Origin: Herbiconiux moechotypicola
Lineage (GTDB): Bacteria > Actinomycetota > Actinomycetes > Actinomycetales > Microbacteriaceae
Direction: 5' to 3'
DNA length: 64,000 nucleotides
Assembly (NCBI RefSeq): GCF_024979255.1
Contig: NZ_JANLCN010000011.1
Span: forward strand, 93,668 to 157,667
Made by a program: the position numbers and the translations under genes. Below are positions 43,301 through 52,488 of the stretch, in pieces. Every line of letters begins with the position of its first letter. Within the stretch, counting starts at the first letter, position 1. Below the pieces are notes generated by a model. It had not been told where the DNA came from, ran no database searches, and saw nothing but the letters and a program-made list of their open reading frames with translations.

Positions 43301-44924
43301 GCATCGCGATGGCGGCACGGTTGGTGTCGTAGACCGTCTCGCCGCCTAGAAGCCCCAGTCGCTTCAGCCGCGCCAGGGTCTCCGGCCGGGCCCGGCTGAA
43401 CGACAGCGCCACCCCGTGCTCGCCGAGCCACGACCGCAGTGACGTGAACGCCTCCGCACCGGTGACGTCGATGTCGGTGACGGCCTCGAGATCGAGCACG
43501 AGATCACGCACGGGCTCCTCCGCTCCCGTCACGGCGGCCTTCACTGCATCGGCGAACACCGACCCGTTGGCGAAGAACAGCGGAGCCGCCAGCCGCACCA
43601 CGAGCACTCCGGGAGCCGTGAGCGCGCCCGCCGGCGCGCGGTCGAGCAGGGAGTGCGCCGGATTGTCGTCGGCCGCGAGCACGTCGATGGGCGGGGTCGA
43701 CGCCCGTTTGGCGAGGTTGACCAGCGCGAGCACGAACGAGATCAGGATGCCGGGGATCGCCCCGATGAACAGCGTCGCCAGAAAACACGCCGCCCCCACC
43801 GCGAACTCGAACCGGTCGGCGCGCCAGAGCTCCCGGAACTCGCGCACCCCCAGCAGCGGCAGCACCGCCACCCCCACGATCGCGCCGATGGCCGGCGACG
43901 GGATGTCTTCGAGCAGCGCCGTGCCGAACACGAGCAGCAGCAGCGTGCCGACCGCGGCGACCACCGAGGGCAGCTGCGTGCGCGAACCGGCCTGGTCCAG
44001 AGCGGCCGTACGCGACGTCGACGACCCCACGGCAAAACCGCCCGAGGCTCCCGCGGCCACGTTCGCGACCCCGAAGGCGAACAAGTCGCGGTTCGGGTCG
44101 GTGGTGTAGCCCCGCTTCTCCGCATAGCTGCGGGCCACGAGCAGCCCCTCGGCCATCGTCACGAGGGTGAGGGCGATCGCCGAGGGCACGAGCTGCAGCC
44201 AGGTCGACCACGGCAGCACCGGCCAGGTCAGTGTGGGCGGGCCGGCCTCGATCGCGCCGAGCACCGACACGCCGGCCGCGTCGAGGTCGCTCGCCACCAT
44301 GAGCACGGTCGCGGCGACCAGCACGACGAGCGCCCAGGGCACCACGGGCAGCAGCTGACGGCCCGCCACGAGCACGGCGATCGAGGCGAGCGAGATGGCC
44401 AGCGACCACGGATTCGTCGAGCCTAGGCCGGTGATCAGCCCGCCGACCTTCTCGACGAACTCGCCTCCCGACTCGATCGGAACCCCCAGCATCTTGGCCA
44501 CCTGCGACACGAGGATGTCGAGCGCCAGGCCCCCGACGAAACCGACCAGGATGGGCTTGGACAGGAACGAAGCGAGGAACCCGAGCTTGAACACCGCCGC
44601 GAGCACGAACAGCACGCCGCTGATGATGGCCTGGGCGAGCGCCATCGTGAGGTAGTCGGCGCTGCCGGCCACCGCGAGACCGCCGATCGACGAGGCCACG
44701 AGCGCGGCGGCCGCCGCGTCGGGCGAGGCCACCACCTGGCGAGACGACACGACCACCGCGTAGAGCACGGCGGGCACCACCAGCGCGTAAAGGCCGGCGG
44801 TCGGCGGCAGCCCGGCGATCTGCGAGTAGCCGATGTTGAGCGGAACCGCGATGGCGAGCAGTGTCACCCCGCCGAGCAGCTCGCGCGGCAGGGTGCGCGC
44901 CGTGACCCCCGCGAACGGCCGCAT
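43284..44924 (-). CDS. SulP-family anion transporter with STAS domain
   Basis: 546 residues. Eleven or so membrane helices with the SulP hallmarks ALVVPAVLYAVVVSSRQVVASPDAA and NRDLFAFGVANVAAGASGGFAVGSSTSRTA, followed by a C-terminal STAS domain (VRDLVLDLEAVTDIDVTGAEAFTSLRSWLGEHG) from about 430. Takes up sulfate, bicarbonate or a similar anion. Divergent from the alkylsulfatase gene; the two could share control of sulfur supply. Confidence 0.9.
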   Translation of the reverse strand: MRPFAGVTARTLPRELLGGVTLLAIAVPLNIGYSQIAGLPPTAGLYALVVPAVLYAVVVSSRQVVASPDAAAAALVASSIGGLAVAGSADYLTMALAQAIISGVLFVLAAVFKLGFLASFLSKPILVGFVGGLALDILVSQVAKMLGVPIESGGEFVEKVGGLITGLGSTNPWSLAISLASIAVLVAGRQLLPVVPWALVVLVAATVLMVASDLDAAGVSVLGAIEAGPPTLTWPVLPWSTWLQLVPSAIALTLVTMAEGLLVARSYAEKRGYTTDPNRDLFAFGVANVAAGASGGFAVGSSTSRTAALDQAGSRTQLPSVVAAVGTLLLLVFGTALLEDIPSPAIGAIVGVAVLPLLGVREFRELWRADRFEFAVGAACFLATLFIGAIPGILISFVLALVNLAKRASTPPIDVLAADDNPAHSLLDRAPAGALTAPGVLVVRLAAPLFFANGSVFADAVKAAVTGAEEPVRDLVLDLEAVTDIDVTGAEAFTSLRSWLGEHGVALSFSRARPETLARLKRLGLLGGETVYDTNRAAIAMLSARS

Positions 44925-45097
44925 CCGCTCCTCCTCACCGCGCCGACCATCGAGGGCGCCGTGCGCTCATTGTGGCCGCTCACATGCACGTGGAACAAGA
45001 CCGCGATCACAGACACGGTGGGGGTTCCGTGGAGCGGTCGACCGGCAATAGCGTGGGGACGGATGCACAGGGGCACCACGACGGAGAGGTGGCGATC

Positions 45098-46975
45098 ATG
45101 ACGGTCGAGAGCACAGCGGCGAGCGAACCCATCCGGGAGGCGCACCGGACCCGGCTGGCCCAGCTCCCGTTCGACGACACCCAGGACCTCGCCGACGCCG
45201 ACCGGGGGTTCATCGCGGCCCTCGAACCCGGCACGGTGCTCGCCGATGACGGCCGGGTGGTGTGGGATGCGGACGGCTACGGCTTCCTCACCGGCGAGGC
45301 GCCCGACACGGTCGACCCGAGCCTGTGGCGGCAGTCGATGCTCGTGGCCAAGCAGGGCCTGTTCGAGGTGGTCGAGGGCATCTACCAGGTGCGCGGACTC
45401 GATCTGTCGAACATCACCTTCGTGGAGGGCGACACCGGGGTGATCGTCATCGATCCGCTCATCTCGGCCGAGACGGCCGCCGCGGCGCTCGCGCTCTACC
45501 GCGCGCACCGGGGTGAGCGCCCGGTGGTGGCGGTGATCTACACGCACAGCCACATCGACCACTTCGGCGGCGTGTTCGGCGTGGCCTCGCAGGCCGAGGT
45601 CGACGCCGGCACGATCGCGGTCATCGCCCCCGAGGGCTTCGTGGAGCACGCCGTGGCCGAGAACATCTACGCCGGAACGGCCATGGCGCGGCGCGCGGGG
45701 TACATGTACGGCGCGGCCCTCCCCCGCGGCCCGCGCGGCTCGGTGGGGGCCGGGCTCGGGCAGACCACCTCGACGGGCACCGTGGGCATGATCGTGCCGA
45801 CGGTCTTCGTCGGCGAGACCGGCGAGAACCACGTCGTCGACGGTGTGGAGATCGAGTTCCAGATGGCGCCGGGCACCGAGGCCCCGAGCGAGATGCACTT
45901 CTACTTCCCCGGCTACCGGGCGCTGTGCATGGCCGAGAACGCCACGCACACCCTGCACAACCTGCTCACCCTGCGCGGAGCGCTGGTGCGCGACCCGCAC
46001 GTGTGGTCGGGCTACCTCTCCGAGGCGATCGAGCGCTACGGTCACCGCAGCGACGTGGCCTTCGCCTCGCACCACTGGCCCACCTGGGACTCCGGGCGCG
46101 TCGTCGGGTTCCTCTCGGTGCAGCGCGACCTCTACGCCTACCTGCACGACCAGACGCTCCGTCTACTCAACCAGGGTCTCACCGGCGCCGAGATCGCGGA
46201 GCAGTTCGTTCTGCCGCCCGCGCTGGAGGCTGCATGGAGCACGCACGGCTACTACGGCTCGGTCAGCCATAACGTCAAAGCGATCTACCAGCGCTACATG
46301 GGGTGGTTCGACGGCAACCCGGCGCGGCTGTGGCCTCACCCTCCGGCCGAGGAGGCGACGCGGTACTGCCGAGCCCTCGGCGGGGTGGACCGTGTGGTGG
46401 AGCTCGCCCGGGAGGCCTACGAGGAGGGCGACTTCCGCTGGGCGGCGACCCTGCTCGACCACGCCGTCTTCACCGATCCCCAGCACGTCGCGGCCCGGAG
46501 GCTCTACGCCGAGACGCTCGAGCAGCTCGGCTACGGCTCGGAGAACGGCCCCTGGCGCAACTTCTTCCTCTCGGGCGCCCACGAGCTGCGCGAGGGCAAC
46601 TTCGGCACGCCCACCACCACCGACGCGCCCTCGATCATCGCGCAGCTCACCGCCGAGCAGTTGTTCGACTCGCTCGCCATAGCCGTCGACGGCCCGCGCG
46701 CCTGGCACCTCGATCTCACCATCTCCGTGGTCTTCACCGATCTCGGGACGCGGTACCTCATCACCCTCCGCAACGGCGTTCTGATCGCCCGTGAACATCC
46801 GGAAGCCGCCGACTCCGACGTCGAGCTCACGGTCACCCGAACTCGGCTCCTGGCCTTCGTCGCGGGCGACCACACCTCTCCCGGGCTCGAGATCGACGGA
46901 GACGAGGAGGTGCTGCACCAGCTCGCCGGGGTGCTGCAGCCCGGCGACACCGCGTTCGAGATCGTGCTGCCCTGA
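45098..46975 (+). CDS. Alkyl/aryl-sulfatase, SdsA1/BDS1-type
   Basis: 625 residues from ATG 45098 (GGAGAGG upstream). The metallo-beta-lactamase core has THSHIDHFGG, followed by EAPSEMHFYFP and NATHTLHN, which complete the two-zinc site of group III sulfatases. An alkylsulfatase dimerisation region follows, and residues about 500-625 are an SCP2-like domain that binds the alkyl chain. No signal peptide. Cleaves primary alkyl sulfates such as SDS. Convergent with maleylacetate reductase. Confidence 0.88.
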   Translation: MTVESTAASEPIREAHRTRLAQLPFDDTQDLADADRGFIAALEPGTVLADDGRVVWDADGYGFLTGEAPDTVDPSLWRQSMLVAKQGLFEVVEGIYQVRGLDLSNITFVEGDTGVIVIDPLISAETAAAALALYRAHRGERPVVAVIYTHSHIDHFGGVFGVASQAEVDAGTIAVIAPEGFVEHAVAENIYAGTAMARRAGYMYGAALPRGPRGSVGAGLGQTTSTGTVGMIVPTVFVGETGENHVVDGVEIEFQMAPGTEAPSEMHFYFPGYRALCMAENATHTLHNLLTLRGALVRDPHVWSGYLSEAIERYGHRSDVAFASHHWPTWDSGRVVGFLSVQRDLYAYLHDQTLRLLNQGLTGAEIAEQFVLPPALEAAWSTHGYYGSVSHNVKAIYQRYMGWFDGNPARLWPHPPAEEATRYCRALGGVDRVVELAREAYEEGDFRWAATLLDHAVFTDPQHVAARRLYAETLEQLGYGSENGPWRNFFLSGAHELREGNFGTPTTTDAPSIIAQLTAEQLFDSLAIAVDGPRAWHLDLTISVVFTDLGTRYLITLRNGVLIAREHPEAADSDVELTVTRTRLLAFVAGDHTSPGLEIDGDEEVLHQLAGVLQPGDTAFEIVLP

Positions 46976-46978
46976 CGG

Positions 46979-48031
46979 TCAGATATGGTCGCCGCTCCAC
47001 GCGGCGGTGAGGATGCGCGTGAGGGCGTCGCGGTCGACGGCACGAGGGTTGCCGGCAGGCACGAGCGGCAGGACGAGCTCGACGCTCTCGGGAACCGCCG
47101 CGAGGTCGTACCCGAGCTCGGCGAGCGAACCGGCGACCGGCAGCCGCTCGTAGAGCGCGCGCAGTCCGGAGACGGCGCCGGTGGCGCCGAGAGCCCGCGC
47201 GATCCGCGTCTCCGCCTCGGGAGCCGCGGGAGCGTTGAAGGCCAGCACGTGGGGCAGCACCACGGTGTGGGTCGCTGCGTGCGGCAGGTCGTACGCACCG
47301 CCGAGCACGTGGCAGATCTTGTGATGCAGCCCCGAACCGGCCGACGCGAACGCCACGGCCGAGACGTATGCCCCGAACAGCATGCGTTCGCGCGCGGCGA
47401 GGTCGGAGCCGTCGCCGACGAGCTCGAGGAGCGCCGACGCCGTGGTGCGGATGCCCTCCTCGGCCAGGGCGCGATCGATCGGATCGCTGTTCGGCGCCCA
47501 CATCGAGTCCACGCAGTGCGCGAGAGCATTGAGCCCGGAGGCGACCGTGAGGTCGATCGGCAACGACAGGGTGAGTTCGGCGTCGTACACCACGCAGGCC
47601 GGCAGCACCGCGTCGTCGACCCCGGTGGTCTTGCGGGAGTCGGTCGTGATGCCCCACACGTTCGTCGCCTCCGACCCGGCGTAGGTGGTGGGCACGGCCA
47701 CGATCGGGATGTGCTCGGTGAGCGCGATCGCCTTGGCCAGCCCCGTGGTCGAGCCGCCCCCGACCGACACCACGAGGTCGACGCCCGCCCCCCGGGCCGC
47801 CACCCGGGCGCGCTCGGCGAGCCCGGCCGGCACGTGCGGCGTCACCTCGCCCCAGTCCACCGCGAGCTCGATCCCCTCGGCCACCTGCGCCGCGATCTCC
47901 GCCTCCCCCGGCCCCGCGACGAGCATCACGGCCCGGGCACCGCGGTCCGCGACCTCGGCGGCGACGGCCGCGGTCGCACCCCCGGTGCCGAACCGCACCC
48001 GTTGCGCGAGTGTGCGATGGTCGAACCTCAC
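46979..48031 (-). CDS. Maleylacetate reductase
   Basis: 350 residues from GTG 48031 (GTGA overlap with the hydrolase). Iron-containing alcohol dehydrogenase fold with SVGGGSTTGLAKAIAL, IPIVAVPTTYAGSEATNVWGIT and the metal/histidine region GLHHKICHVLGGAYDLPHAATHTVVLPHVLAFN, all as in maleylacetate reductases. Reduces maleylacetate to 3-oxoadipate with NADH, the last step of hydroquinone- and hydroxyquinol-type degradation. Confidence 0.88.
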   Translation of the reverse strand: MRFDHRTLAQRVRFGTGGATAAVAAEVADRGARAVMLVAGPGEAEIAAQVAEGIELAVDWGEVTPHVPAGLAERARVAARGAGVDLVVSVGGGSTTGLAKAIALTEHIPIVAVPTTYAGSEATNVWGITTDSRKTTGVDDAVLPACVVYDAELTLSLPIDLTVASGLNALAHCVDSMWAPNSDPIDRALAEEGIRTTASALLELVGDGSDLAARERMLFGAYVSAVAFASAGSGLHHKICHVLGGAYDLPHAATHTVVLPHVLAFNAPAAPEAETRIARALGATGAVSGLRALYERLPVAGSLAELGYDLAAVPESVELVLPLVPAGNPRAVDRDALTRILTAAWSGDHI

Positions 48032-48654
48032 GACGCACCGATCCCCGACAGCAGTCGCCGCGCATCCGTCACGGCCCGTTCGGTGATCACGTGCTCGGTG
48101 CCCGGCTCGACCAGGGCGTCGACCTGCGCCCCCGCACGCACGAGCAGCGCGGCGGTGTCGGCCACCCGGTGCGCGGGCACCCAGGGGTCGTGGGCGACCG
48201 ACCGCATCAGCACGGGCACGCCCGCTCGCCGCGGCACACCCGCTGCGTCGAGCATCCGGGGTCCCACGAAGCCTCCGGTGAACAGCACGGCGGCCGCGAC
48301 GCCGACCTCCCGGGTGAGCAGGAGGTGCGCGAGCGAGCAGGCGCCCTGCGAGAAACCCAGCACGACCACGCGCGCGGCGCCGCTGCGCCCGGCCGCCCCG
48401 ATGGCAGCGACGAGCGCGTCGAGGGCCTCCTCCAGTGCCACGGCGTTCTCGGGCGAGGGGTCGAGGAACGGGTGCGGGTACCAGCTGCGTCCGGGCGCCG
48501 AGGGCGCGAACCAGGCGAGCTCGGGCACGGCCAGCCGCGCCGAGACCTCGTGCAGGAACTCCGGCGGCTGACCGCGCCCGTGCACGGCCACCACCGCCGT
48601 CGTGCCCGCCTCGTCGCCCCAACGCTCGAGCGCCGACGTCTCCGGCCGGGTCAT
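48028..48654 (-). CDS. Alpha/beta-hydrolase, phospholipase/carboxylesterase type
   Basis: 208 residues. AVHGRGQPPEF, the nucleophile box VVLGFSQGACSLAHLLL and the histidine in GTEHVITER match the MhqD/carboxylesterase type found beside ring-cleaving VOC dioxygenases. Here it lies between the dioxygenase and maleylacetate reductase and would hydrolyse a ring-cleavage product or its lactone. Confidence 0.83.
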   Translation of the reverse strand: MTRPETSALERWGDEAGTTAVVAVHGRGQPPEFLHEVSARLAVPELAWFAPSAPGRSWYPHPFLDPSPENAVALEEALDALVAAIGAAGRSGAARVVVLGFSQGACSLAHLLLTREVGVAAAVLFTGGFVGPRMLDAAGVPRRAGVPVLMRSVAHDPWVPAHRVADTAALLVRAGAQVDALVEPGTEHVITERAVTDARRLLSGIGAS

Positions 48655-48661
48655 CCGGGCC

Positions 48662-49621
48662 TCAGTCCTCGTCGCGCAGCGGCTCGAGCTTGGCCATGAT
48701 CGAGTCGCGCTCGTGCTCGAACTGCGGCGGCAGCATGAACGCCCGGCCGAGCTCCTCGGGCGACTCGTCGCAGTCCCAGCCGCCCTCGTTGTGGGTGACG
48801 GCGAGCTCGAACAGGGCCCCGCCCGGGGTGCGCACGTAGTGCGACTTGAAGTAGGTGCGGTCTTTGAGCTCGGAGATGTCGGTGTAGCCGGCGCCCTCGA
48901 TGTCGAACTTCACCTCGTTCTGGTTCTCGAGGGTGTCGAGGTTCCAGGCGAAGTGGTGGTAGGCGCCGGCACCGTAGCGCCACGTGCCCTGCTCGTCGGT
49001 GCGGTTCCCGGTGAGTTCCACCCAGTTGCCCACCCCGGCGTCGCCCACCCGGAAGCGGGCACGGTCGCCCTCCTCCTCCACCGCGCCCGAGGCGAAGAAC
49101 GCCTCGGTGCCGAAGTCGACCATGCGGTCCTGGTCGAACACGTGGATGCCGACACCGTAGATGCCGTGCACGGCATACTCGATCGGCACGCCGTTGCCGG
49201 TGTAGCCGACCCTCGGGTCGCCCTCGACTTCGATGAGCACGTACTCGATGCCCGAGGGGTGCCTGAGCTCGAGCCTGCGGCCGCCGAACACGTCGGTGAA
49301 CACGCTCTCGATGCCGTGATCGCGAAGCCGCGCCGCCCAGAACTCGAGCGAGCCCGACGGCACCGACAGCAGCACCTCACGCGCCTGATTCGTGCCGCGG
49401 ATGCCGTACAGACCGGCCTGCGCCCAGGGGAAGGTGGTGATGACGGCCGAGGGGTCGCCGTTCGCGTTGGAGTAGTAGAGGTGGTAGACGGGGGCCGATC
49501 CGTCGTAGAGAACCGTCTTCTTGATGAAGCGCAGTCCGAGCACGCGGGTGTGGAAGTCCACGTCCTCCTGCGCGTGTCCGACGGAGAGGGTCACGTGGTG
49601 CGAGCCGGCGACATACGTCAT
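48662..49621 (-). CDS. Ring-cleaving VOC dioxygenase (MhqO-like)
   Basis: 319 residues from ATG 49621, with an excellent AAAGGAGATCACC ribosome site. Two VOC modules: the first begins GSHHVTLSVGHAQEDVDFHTRVLGL, the second includes AYHHFAWNLDTL and ALFELAVTHNEGG. The histidine, histidine and glutamate of the iron site are present. Related to MhqO and hydroquinone 1,2-dioxygenase-like enzymes; with the hydrolase and maleylacetate reductase it makes a short hydroquinone pathway. Confidence 0.87.
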   Translation of the reverse strand: MTYVAGSHHVTLSVGHAQEDVDFHTRVLGLRFIKKTVLYDGSAPVYHLYYSNANGDPSAVITTFPWAQAGLYGIRGTNQAREVLLSVPSGSLEFWAARLRDHGIESVFTDVFGGRRLELRHPSGIEYVLIEVEGDPRVGYTGNGVPIEYAVHGIYGVGIHVFDQDRMVDFGTEAFFASGAVEEEGDRARFRVGDAGVGNWVELTGNRTDEQGTWRYGAGAYHHFAWNLDTLENQNEVKFDIEGAGYTDISELKDRTYFKSHYVRTPGGALFELAVTHNEGGWDCDESPEELGRAFMLPPQFEHERDSIMAKLEPLRDED

Positions 49622-49703
49622 GGTGATCTCCTTTGATCGAAGCCGTGTGCGCCAGCCTATACATCTGCATGGACTTCTGTCTAGCAGCCGTACCGTCATA
49701 CAA

Positions 49704-51155
49704 TCATGGGCCGGCGGTGACATCCTCCTGCTGCTCCTGCACCTGGAGCTCTCCCTCGTCGACCCGGCCGGGCTTCGGGATGAGGAGGGCGATCACCGCG
49801 CAGATCACCGCGGCCACCAGCCCGAGCACGAACACCAGCCCGAACGCCCCGGTCACGTCGGCGCCCGCCGAGGCGGCGAGGATCGCCCCGACGACCGCCG
49901 AGGCGACCGTGGTGCCGAAGGCCCGCATGAGCGTGTTGAGCCCGTTCGCCGCTCCGGTCTCGCTGCGCGGCACCGCACCCATGATGAGAGCGGGCATCGC
50001 GGCGTAGCCGAGCCCGATACCGATGCCGATCACGACGTTCACCACCAGGATCGTCCAGGCCTGGAGCGGCACGAACACGCACACCAGGTAGGCGATGGTG
50101 ATGACCGCCGCTCCCGCCACGAGCAGGGGCTTGGGCCCCACGGCTCGCTCGATGCGGCCGGCCACGGGCGACATGGCGAGCATCGCGAGCCCCGAGGGCA
50201 TGAGCAGCAGACTCGCGCTCAGCAGGTCGAGCCCTAGCCCGCCTACCGCGACCGGCAGCTCGAGCAGCTGCGGAAAGGCGATGCTCGAGGAGAACAGCGC
50301 GAAGCCCATCGCGACCGAGGCCAGGTTGGTCGTGAGCACGGCGGGTCGGGCGCTCACCCGCAGATCGACCAGCGGGTTCCTCGTGCGCAGTTCGTACCAA
50401 CCCCAGGCCAGCAGCACGACGACGCCCCCGGCGAGACAGCCCAGCGTGGCCGGAGACCCCCATCCCCACACGTTGCCCTGCGACACCGCCAGCAGAAGAC
50501 CCACGAGGCCCACGGCGAGTCCGGCGGCACCGAGCAGGTCGACCCGGCCGCCGGTGCGGACGCCCGTGGCCGGCACGACGAGGAAGACGAGCACGAAGGC
50601 GACCAGCGAGACGGCGGTCGCGAGCACGAAGAGCAGGTGCCAGTCGCCGTTCTCGGTGACGAGGGCGCTGATGGGCAGGCCGATCGCTCCGCCGACACCG
50701 AGCGTGGCGCTCACGAGGGCGATCGACGTGCCCAGCCGCCTGGTGTCCACGACGTCGCGGAGCAGCGAGATGCCGAGCGGGATGACCCCCATCCCCATGC
50801 CCTGGAGCGCTCGCCCGACGATGAGCGTGACGAGCCCGGGCGACAGCGCGCACACGAGCGAGCCGGCGACCAGCACCCCCAGCAGCACGAGGGCGACGGT
50901 GCGCTTGCCGAACATGTCGCCGAGCTTGCCGGCGATCGGCACGGCGACGGCCGAGGCCAGCAGGGTGACCGTGATCACCCACGCCGTCGACGACGGCTCC
51001 GCCCCCAGCAGCCTCGGCAGCTGGCTCTGGATCGGGATGAGGATGGTCTGCATGAACGACGCCCCCATCCCCGCGAACGCCAGCACGGCGACGACGAGGT
51101 TCTGGCGCATTCGGGTGTAGGGCGAGGTGAAGGATGCGGTGCCGCCGGCGTTCAT
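49704..51155 (-). CDS. MFS transporter, DHA2 family
   Basis: 483 residues, 14 or so helices. SFMQTILIPIQSQLPRLLGAEPSSTAWVITVTLLASAVAVPIAGKLGDMFGKRTVAL contains motif A, and ALQGMGMGVIPLGISLLRDV the following helix. First gene of the ring-cleavage operon and divergent from a TetR, a classic repressor-exporter arrangement: likely exports or imports a phenolic or quinone compound. Confidence 0.88.
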   Translation of the reverse strand: MNAGGTASFTSPYTRMRQNLVVAVLAFAGMGASFMQTILIPIQSQLPRLLGAEPSSTAWVITVTLLASAVAVPIAGKLGDMFGKRTVALVLLGVLVAGSLVCALSPGLVTLIVGRALQGMGMGVIPLGISLLRDVVDTRRLGTSIALVSATLGVGGAIGLPISALVTENGDWHLLFVLATAVSLVAFVLVFLVVPATGVRTGGRVDLLGAAGLAVGLVGLLLAVSQGNVWGWGSPATLGCLAGGVVVLLAWGWYELRTRNPLVDLRVSARPAVLTTNLASVAMGFALFSSSIAFPQLLELPVAVGGLGLDLLSASLLLMPSGLAMLAMSPVAGRIERAVGPKPLLVAGAAVITIAYLVCVFVPLQAWTILVVNVVIGIGIGLGYAAMPALIMGAVPRSETGAANGLNTLMRAFGTTVASAVVGAILAASAGADVTGAFGLVFVLGLVAAVICAVIALLIPKPGRVDEGELQVQEQQEDVTAGP

Positions 51156-51175
51156 GACTCTCGATTCTCTGAGAC

Positions 51176-51199
51176 ACTGACTCTGTTGTGAGACTCAGT
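51176..51199. promoter_or_regulatory. Imperfect palindrome, putative TetR operator
   Basis: A 24-bp dyad with outer arms ACTGA/TCAGT and inner TCT/AGA symmetry lies between the divergent MFS and TetR genes, 19 bp before the TetR start. Size and place fit a TetR operator controlling both promoters. Confidence 0.5.
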
Positions 51200-51218
51200 A
51201 TCAGCTAAGATCACCAGT

Positions 51219-51806
51219 ATGGCACATGAACTCCGTGAACGAGCGCACGAGGTTGTGCGCCAGGAGATGGCCGAGGCGGCTCTCGAGATGATGATCGAGC
51301 GCGGTTACGAGGCCCTCACGGTCGACGAGCTCGCACGCGGCGTCGGGGTGTCGCGTGCCACGTTCTTCCGGTACCTCGGCTCGAAGGACGAGGCGATCAT
51401 CTCCGCGCTGATCGGCCCGGTCGATCAGTTCTCCCGGACACTTCGCGCCTCTCCGATCGCGCTTTCGGGCAGTCTGTGGTCGCGACTCCGGATCGCTTTC
51501 GAGCCGGCACTCCTGCTGGCGGAGGCCGATCCGCAGCGCCAACGGCAGCGCATGACGCTCATCCAGTCGCTGCCCGCGGTGGGTGCACGTCTCCGCCGCG
51601 AACGCGCGCCCCAGATCGACGCCCTGGCGGAGGCCCTCACCGACTCGGGTGTGGACCGGTTCGGAGCCGCCGTGGTAGCCGCCGCGGGAGTGGCTGCGCT
51701 CGACCGGTGCTGGGTGGTCTGGATGCACGACGAGGACGAGTCCCTCCGCGCCGTGCTCGATCGCGCCGTGGCCGAACTCGAGCGGGCCTCCCTGCGCCAC
51801 CCGTGA
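51219..51806 (+). CDS. TetR-family transcriptional regulator
   Basis: 195 residues. HTH: ALEMMIERGYEALTVDELARGVGVSRATFFRYLGSKDEAI (about 22-62). The C-terminal domain resembles the subgroup with a hydrophobic drug-binding pocket. Divergent from the MFS-dioxygenase-hydrolase-reductase operon, which it probably represses until a phenolic or quinone inducer binds. Confidence 0.88.
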   Translation: MAHELRERAHEVVRQEMAEAALEMMIERGYEALTVDELARGVGVSRATFFRYLGSKDEAIISALIGPVDQFSRTLRASPIALSGSLWSRLRIAFEPALLLAEADPQRQRQRMTLIQSLPAVGARLRRERAPQIDALAEALTDSGVDRFGAAVVAAAGVAALDRCWVVWMHDEDESLRAVLDRAVAELERASLRHP

Positions 51807-51816
51807 AGACGGCCTC

Positions 51817-52488
51817 TCACCCCGCCGTCGGCGACCCTCCGGCCTCCGAGAGGTACCGCACCACCGCGAGCACGCGCCTGTGGTCGTCGGCGTCGACCGG
51901 CAGCGCGAAGGCGTCGTAGATGCGCGAGGTGTGCTGCACCACGGCCTTCTCGCTGAGCCCGAGCCGCGTGGCGATGTGCGCGTTGCTCCGGCCCTCGGCC
52001 ATCAGCCCGAGCACCTCGAGCTGGCGCGGGGTGAGCGACCCCACGCGGCTGCCCGCGCGGGCGGCGCGGGAGAGCAGCACCGCCACCACCTCGGGGTCGA
52101 GAGCGGTGCCGCCGGCCGCGACCCGCCGGAGATCCGTGAGGAAGGTACCCACGTCGGCGATGCGCTGTTTCAGCAGGTAGCCCACTCCCCCGCTGTGGTC
52201 GTCGAGGAGCTCGGTCGCGTAGCGCCGTTGCACGTGCTGCGACAACACCATCACCGCGGTGCCGGGAAAGGCCCGGCGGATGCGGAGAGCGGCCACCAGA
52301 CCCTCGTCGCTGTGAGTCGGTGGCATGCGGATGTCGGTGACGACGAGATCGGGACGGTGCGCCGCGACCTCGCGTTCCAGCTCCCCCGCGGTGCCGGCCG
52401 TCGCCACCACCTCGAGGCCGTCGCCCGCCATCACCCGCGCGAGCCCCTCGCGCAGCAGCACCTCGTCCTCACCGATCACGACTCGCAC
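51817..52488 (-). CDS. NarL/FixJ-type response regulator
   Basis: 223 residues. Receiver domain with phospho-acceptor aspartate in LVVTDIRMPP (about 51), the serine of VLSQH and the lysine of YLLKQR; C-terminal LuxR HTH (SLTPRQLEVLGLMAEGRSNAHIATRLGLSEKAVVQHTSRIYDAFAL). Overlaps the histidine kinase gene by 13 bp. Output promoters not evident. Confidence 0.9.
   Translation of the reverse strand: MRVVIGEDEVLLREGLARVMAGDGLEVVATAGTAGELEREVAAHRPDLVVTDIRMPPTHSDEGLVAALRIRRAFPGTAVMVLSQHVQRRYATELLDDHSGGVGYLLKQRIADVGTFLTDLRRVAAGGTALDPEVVAVLLSRAARAGSRVGSLTPRQLEVLGLMAEGRSNAHIATRLGLSEKAVVQHTSRIYDAFALPVDADDHRRVLAVVRYLSEAGGSPTAG

Noticed and set aside
46985..48571. A 528-residue plus-strand frame
   Set aside because: Shadow of maleylacetate reductase and hydrolase genes.
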